Assembly (NCBI RefSeq): GCF_008330945.1
Contig: NZ_CP043488.1
Span: forward strand, 1,240,001 to 1,304,000
Direction: 5' to 3'
Source: Labrys sp. KNU-23
GTDB lineage: Bacteria; Pseudomonadota; Alphaproteobacteria; Rhizobiales; Labraceae
DNA length: 64,000 nucleotides
Part shown: piece after piece, positions 61,872 through 64,000 of the stretch
Layout of the letters: each line of letters begins with the position of its first letter
Numbering within the stretch: the first letter of the stretch is position 1
Made by a program: the position numbers and the translations under genes
Notes under the pieces: model-generated
Seen by the model: only the letters and a program-made list of their open reading frames with translations
Databases searched by the model: none
Told to the model about the DNA's origin: nothing

Positions 61872-61925
61872 CTGTGTCCGAGAGCCATCATCGACGGCTC
61901 CTTCATATTGTTCTGGAGAATGAGA

Positions 61926-62090
61926 TCAGCCGAGTTGTTCGGCGATGATCTTGCGCAGCTCCTCACGGCTGAGGCCACACGGTTCGGGGCGCCAAGTTGA
62001 ACCGTATACGGAGCGTGTGGCCGGAACCGTGGTCTTGACGACACGGGATTGCTCCCCCGCCTTGGAGGTCTGGTCGATAGTGTTTTTCAT
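61926..62090 (-). CDS. Small protein of unknown function
   Basis: A 54-residue product starting MKNTIDQTSKAGEQSRVVKT and ending LSREELRKIIAEQLG, whose tail forms a likely amphipathic helix. AGAGGA lies five bases before the ATG, which supports this start over one at 62168. It lies upstream of the DUF4167-type gene on the same strand. No family recognised. Confidence 0.6.
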   Translation of the reverse strand: MKNTIDQTSKAGEQSRVVKTTVPATRSVYGSTWRPEPCGLSREELRKIIAEQLG

Positions 62091-62638
62091 GAAATTCCTC
62101 TGACGCGGCAACAAGTCGTCGAGCGTCACTTGTGAAAGGTTGCTGAGGCAGGTCACACGAAACGGCATGCGGCAATGGCCGCAGTTAAACCCGTCGTGAT
62201 GTTCGAAAACTTCGGCGTCTCAAATGAGCCGGATCCAAGCTGACCTCAATCAGCATTGTTGGTGTAGAGTGAAAATGTGGCTTTTTTAAAGGCTCGCTCA
62301 TCGACGGGTAAGAATGAGAAATCACATCGGAGCCACGCCCCAGGCGTTAGTTCTCCAAACCGTTCCTACGTCGCGATCCGGAAGCAAAAGCCCCTCGATT
62401 TATTTGAATATCACTTCCCGGATCCAAGCAAAATAATCTCGGAAGCTACACATTGATGCAAGACGAGCGCTTTCTATCAGCCTAGACGCTCGTCGACCCG
62501 AGATCGCACGCAGCCACGGACCGGCTGTTCAACAAACAGCCTTCCAGCTCGCCGCGAAGGAAGCTGGGTGAACCTCGCAAGAGACGCCGGCCGCGGAACG
62601 AAATGCCCCCGCAGCCGTTGGGCTAGTGGAGGACTGAT
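62091..62638. other. Intergenic stretch, no gene recognised
   Basis: About 550 bases without a convincing coding frame. The composition is AT-richer than in the coding regions (for example cccctcgatttatttgaatatcac). The ten-base string GGATCCAAGC occurs twice about 185 bases apart. It must contain promoters for the flanking divergent small genes, but no clear boxes are assigned. Confidence 0.4.
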
Positions 62639-62881
62639 ATGTACAACCGCGCTTGGCAACACCCGGTCGAGCTCCAAACCTACATCGGAGACTACCGCAT
62701 AGTCGGCTCGACAGACGAAGCTGTCATCTTCCTGCTGAAACACTGGCCCATCGACTGCGATGGGGAGCCGGCCTGGGGGCGTCAGGGGTTCCTGGATGCT
62801 CTTGAAGGAGCAGAATCCGTCGACGGTGCCCGAGCCGTGTTCATTGAGGCCTGTCTTCAACTCGAAATGCATGTCGCCTGA
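62639..62881 (+). CDS. DUF982-family small protein, paralog 1
   Basis: An 80-residue protein with the DUF982 pattern: W-x-x-PV at residues 6-10, YRIVGSTDEAVIFLLKHWP in the middle and GFLDALEGAESVDGARAVF followed by a short hydrophobic end (IEACLQLEMHV). DUF982 is almost confined to Hyphomicrobiales, where several copies occur in a genome. Function is unknown. GGAGGACTGAT precedes the ATG. It is the first of three such genes here. Confidence 0.88.
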   Translation: MYNRAWQHPVELQTYIGDYRIVGSTDEAVIFLLKHWPIDCDGEPAWGRQGFLDALEGAESVDGARAVFIEACLQLEMHVA

Positions 62882-62960
62882 TGACGGACACAGCAAAGCC
62901 GAGTCCGCGCCTGCAGGAACCAGATCGCCGTGCCGATGTTCGGTTCTGGGAGGTGGCGCC

Positions 62961-63206
62961 ATGAACATCGGCATTTGGAGTAGCCCCGTGAGGTTCGAGA
63001 CCGCTGTCGGACAGTTCCGGATCATTGCGTCGAGCGAGGAAGCCTCCGACTTCCTGCAGAACCATTGGCCGACCGAAGCCGGAGACAAGCACCTCCTTGC
63101 CAGGCGCGCCTGCCTCGATGCCTTGGCTGGATCGATTGCGGCCGATCTCGCTCGAAAGGCATTTATCGAAGCCTGCGAGGAATCCGGCATGCAAGTCATG
63201 CACTGA
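62961..63206 (+). CDS. DUF982-family small protein, paralog 2
   Basis: An 81-residue DUF982 protein: IWSSPVRFETAVGQFRIIAS, SEEASDFLQNHWP, then ARRACLDALAGSIAADLARK and FIEACEESGMQVMH. GGGAGGTGG lies about five bases before the ATG. It is closer in sequence to paralog 3 than to paralog 1 (A-R-R-x-C-L-D and C-x-E-x-x-M-x-V-M). A proline-rich gene follows after 11 bases. Confidence 0.88.
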   Translation: MNIGIWSSPVRFETAVGQFRIIASSEEASDFLQNHWPTEAGDKHLLARRACLDALAGSIAADLARKAFIEACEESGMQVMH

Positions 63207-63217
63207 AGGAGAGCTCG

Positions 63218-63409
63218 ATGCCTGATCCGAAGGAACCGAAGCCCGTCAGCCCATTCCCAACGGAAAACCCGCCGCCTTTGCCGGAGCCAAATCCGGCGCC
63301 CCCGAACGAGGTGCCGATTGTGCCACCGCCGCCAGGGAATACGCCGATCGCGCCGGACGTCCCGAATCCACCCGAGATGCCCCCTCTGGTCGATCCCAAA
63401 CAAGTGTGA
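63218..63409 (+). CDS. Small proline-rich protein
   Basis: A 63-residue protein, MPDPKEPKPVSPFPTENPPP onward, with about 40 percent proline and repeated PxPPxxP patterns (APPNEVPIVPPPPGNTPIAP). It is probably disordered. GAAGGAGAGC precedes the ATG, and the gene starts 11 bases after DUF982 paralog 2, so the two are likely coexpressed. The start of a similar protein (MPAS) follows paralog 3 at the window edge. Function unknown. Confidence 0.7.
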   Translation: MPDPKEPKPVSPFPTENPPPLPEPNPAPPNEVPIVPPPPGNTPIAPDVPNPPEMPPLVDPKQV

Positions 63410-63481
63410 CCCGATGGCGCCTTTGCTGGCGCCGGCCAAATAAGTTCGGACGCGACCTGCTTTCGTGCTAGGGTGCCGCCC

Positions 63482-63670
63482 ATGGCACAACGCTATAATC
63501 TTCGAAGGGAAGACGACGGCAAGTGGACCGTGTTCGACATCTTCACGGGCTTGGCGGCAGTAATCGACGACTTCGAAGTGACAGGCTTCGAGGTAGACGA
63601 AGCTGGAGATCTTCTCGAAAAGCTCAACACAGCTGATGTGGAGCGCCGCCGGCAAGCCGGCATGCTGTAG
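63482..63670 (+). CDS. Small protein of unknown function
   Basis: A 62-residue product, MAQRYNLRREDDGKWTVFDI then FTGLAAVIDDFEVTGFEVDE, that looks like a compact beta-rich fold with a helical tail (LNTADVERRRQAGML). Similar short proteins with K-W-T-V-x-D-x-x-T-G are common in rhizobia, function unknown. The start has weak ribosome-site support. Confidence 0.65.
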   Translation: MAQRYNLRREDDGKWTVFDIFTGLAAVIDDFEVTGFEVDEAGDLLEKLNTADVERRRQAGML

Positions 63671-63730
63671 CTTCATGCAATATATCGTTACCGTCCGCCT
63701 GTTTCCGGGCTGATGGACAAGAGGAATATT

Positions 63731-63976
63731 ATGGACACCCTGCCTTGGAGCCGACCGGTCCAATTTGAGATCGATGTTGGCCGATACCGCATTCTCGTCT
63801 CGACCGAAGAGGCGTCGCATTTTCTGCTGAACGATTGGCCCGCCATAAAGGGCCCACGACTCATCGACGCTCGGCGCGTTTGCCTCGATGTCATGGCAGG
63901 CATGGACAAACCCGACAATGCCAGAACGGCTTTTGTCGCGGCCTGCAAGGAAGCCGACATGCGCGTGATGCCGTGA
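63731..63976 (+). CDS. DUF982-family small protein, paralog 3
   Basis: An 81-residue DUF982 protein: WSRPVQFEIDVGRYRILVST, EEASHFLLNDWPAI, then ARRVCLDVMAGMDKPDNART and FVAACKEADMRVMP. GAGGA lies five bases before the chosen ATG. Another ATG is 18 bases upstream. It repeats the arrangement of paralog 2, being followed after about ten bases by the start of another small MP-type gene. Confidence 0.88.
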   Translation: MDTLPWSRPVQFEIDVGRYRILVSTEEASHFLLNDWPAIKGPRLIDARRVCLDVMAGMDKPDNARTAFVAACKEADMRVMP

Positions 63977-63986
63977 GGAGATTGGG

Positions 63987-64000
63987 ATGCCCGCTTCGAA
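63987..64000 (+). CDS. Start of a further small gene (truncated by window end)
   Basis: GAGGAGATTGGG precedes an ATG followed by codons for PAS and the window ends. Position and first residues recall the proline-rich gene after DUF982 paralog 2, so this may be its paralog. Only four codons are visible. Confidence 0.35.

Noticed and set aside
62477..63820. Long minus-strand open frame through the DUF982 array
   Set aside because: Antisense to three DUF982 genes that have their own ribosome sites; no recognisable domain.

Overview
This window is high-GC bacterial chromosome. Small families restricted to or typical of Hyphomicrobiales (three DUF982-type genes, a short DUF4167 protein) together with an ExoP-like autokinase and many RbsABC-type sugar transporters point to an alphaproteobacterium of that order. 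The genus cannot be read from the sequence. No tRNA, rRNA, CRISPR array, integrase or transposase is visible.

Region 1 (1 to about 37,270) is one very large exopolysaccharide locus. Its left end, on the minus strand, holds a truncated glycosyltransferase, a WcaJ/ExoY-like priming transferase and a PPP-family phosphatase. Diverging from these is a long plus-strand run: Wza-like export lipoprotein, outer-membrane beta-barrel protein, secreted unknown, NusG-like antiterminator, O-antigen-ligase-type membrane protein, Wzz/BY-kinase, unknown, asparagine-synthase-like amidotransferase, a Wzm/Wzt-like ABC exporter with C-terminal glycan-binding domain, an FkbM methyltransferase, GT2 and GT4 glycosyltransferases, a second polymerase-like membrane protein, an exostosin-like transferase, a NodU-type carbamoyltransferase, and finally a variant exosortase-like protein with a small partner gene. 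Many junctions are ATGA or similar overlaps, so the genes are probably translationally coupled. The right flank carries, on the minus strand, a membrane protein, a secreted protein with a sorting-signal-like C terminus (candidate exosortase substrate) and UDP-xylose synthase, then a second FkbM methyltransferase on the plus strand.

Region 2 (37,277 to 50,109) is a sugar-acid catabolic cluster. It has a LacI-family regulator, gluconolactonase-like SMP-30 protein, a small dimeric-barrel-like protein, an RbsABC-type transporter (its permease frameshifted in a run of six C), a beta-hydroxyacid dehydrogenase, gluconate 5-dehydrogenase-like SDR, 2-hydroxyacid dehydrogenase, L-idonate 5-dehydrogenase and a membrane PQQ glucose dehydrogenase. 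Three near-identical palindromes (TGWTATCGATAACA) lie in front of the transporter operon, the SDR and the 2-hydroxyacid dehydrogenase, and define a likely LacI-type regulon. 

Region 3 (50,176 to 59,271) is a second carbohydrate cluster: FGGY kinase, an unusually long 558-residue zinc dehydrogenase and an RpiR-type regulator on the minus strand, divergent from an ABC importer with binding protein, double ATPase and two permeases. Two palindromes sit in the divergent promoter region.

Region 4 (59,410 to 64,000) holds small genes: DUF1328 membrane protein, glycine-zipper lipoprotein, a stand-alone ABC transmembrane domain, DUF4167 protein, and an array of three DUF982 genes interleaved with proline-rich and other short ORFs. 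A dispersed hairpin-forming repeat of about 100 bp occurs three times (4,925; 6,386; 61,541, inverted), each time abutting a stop codon. The most interesting lead is the exosortase-like protein with its partner and possible substrate (32,263 to 35,155).
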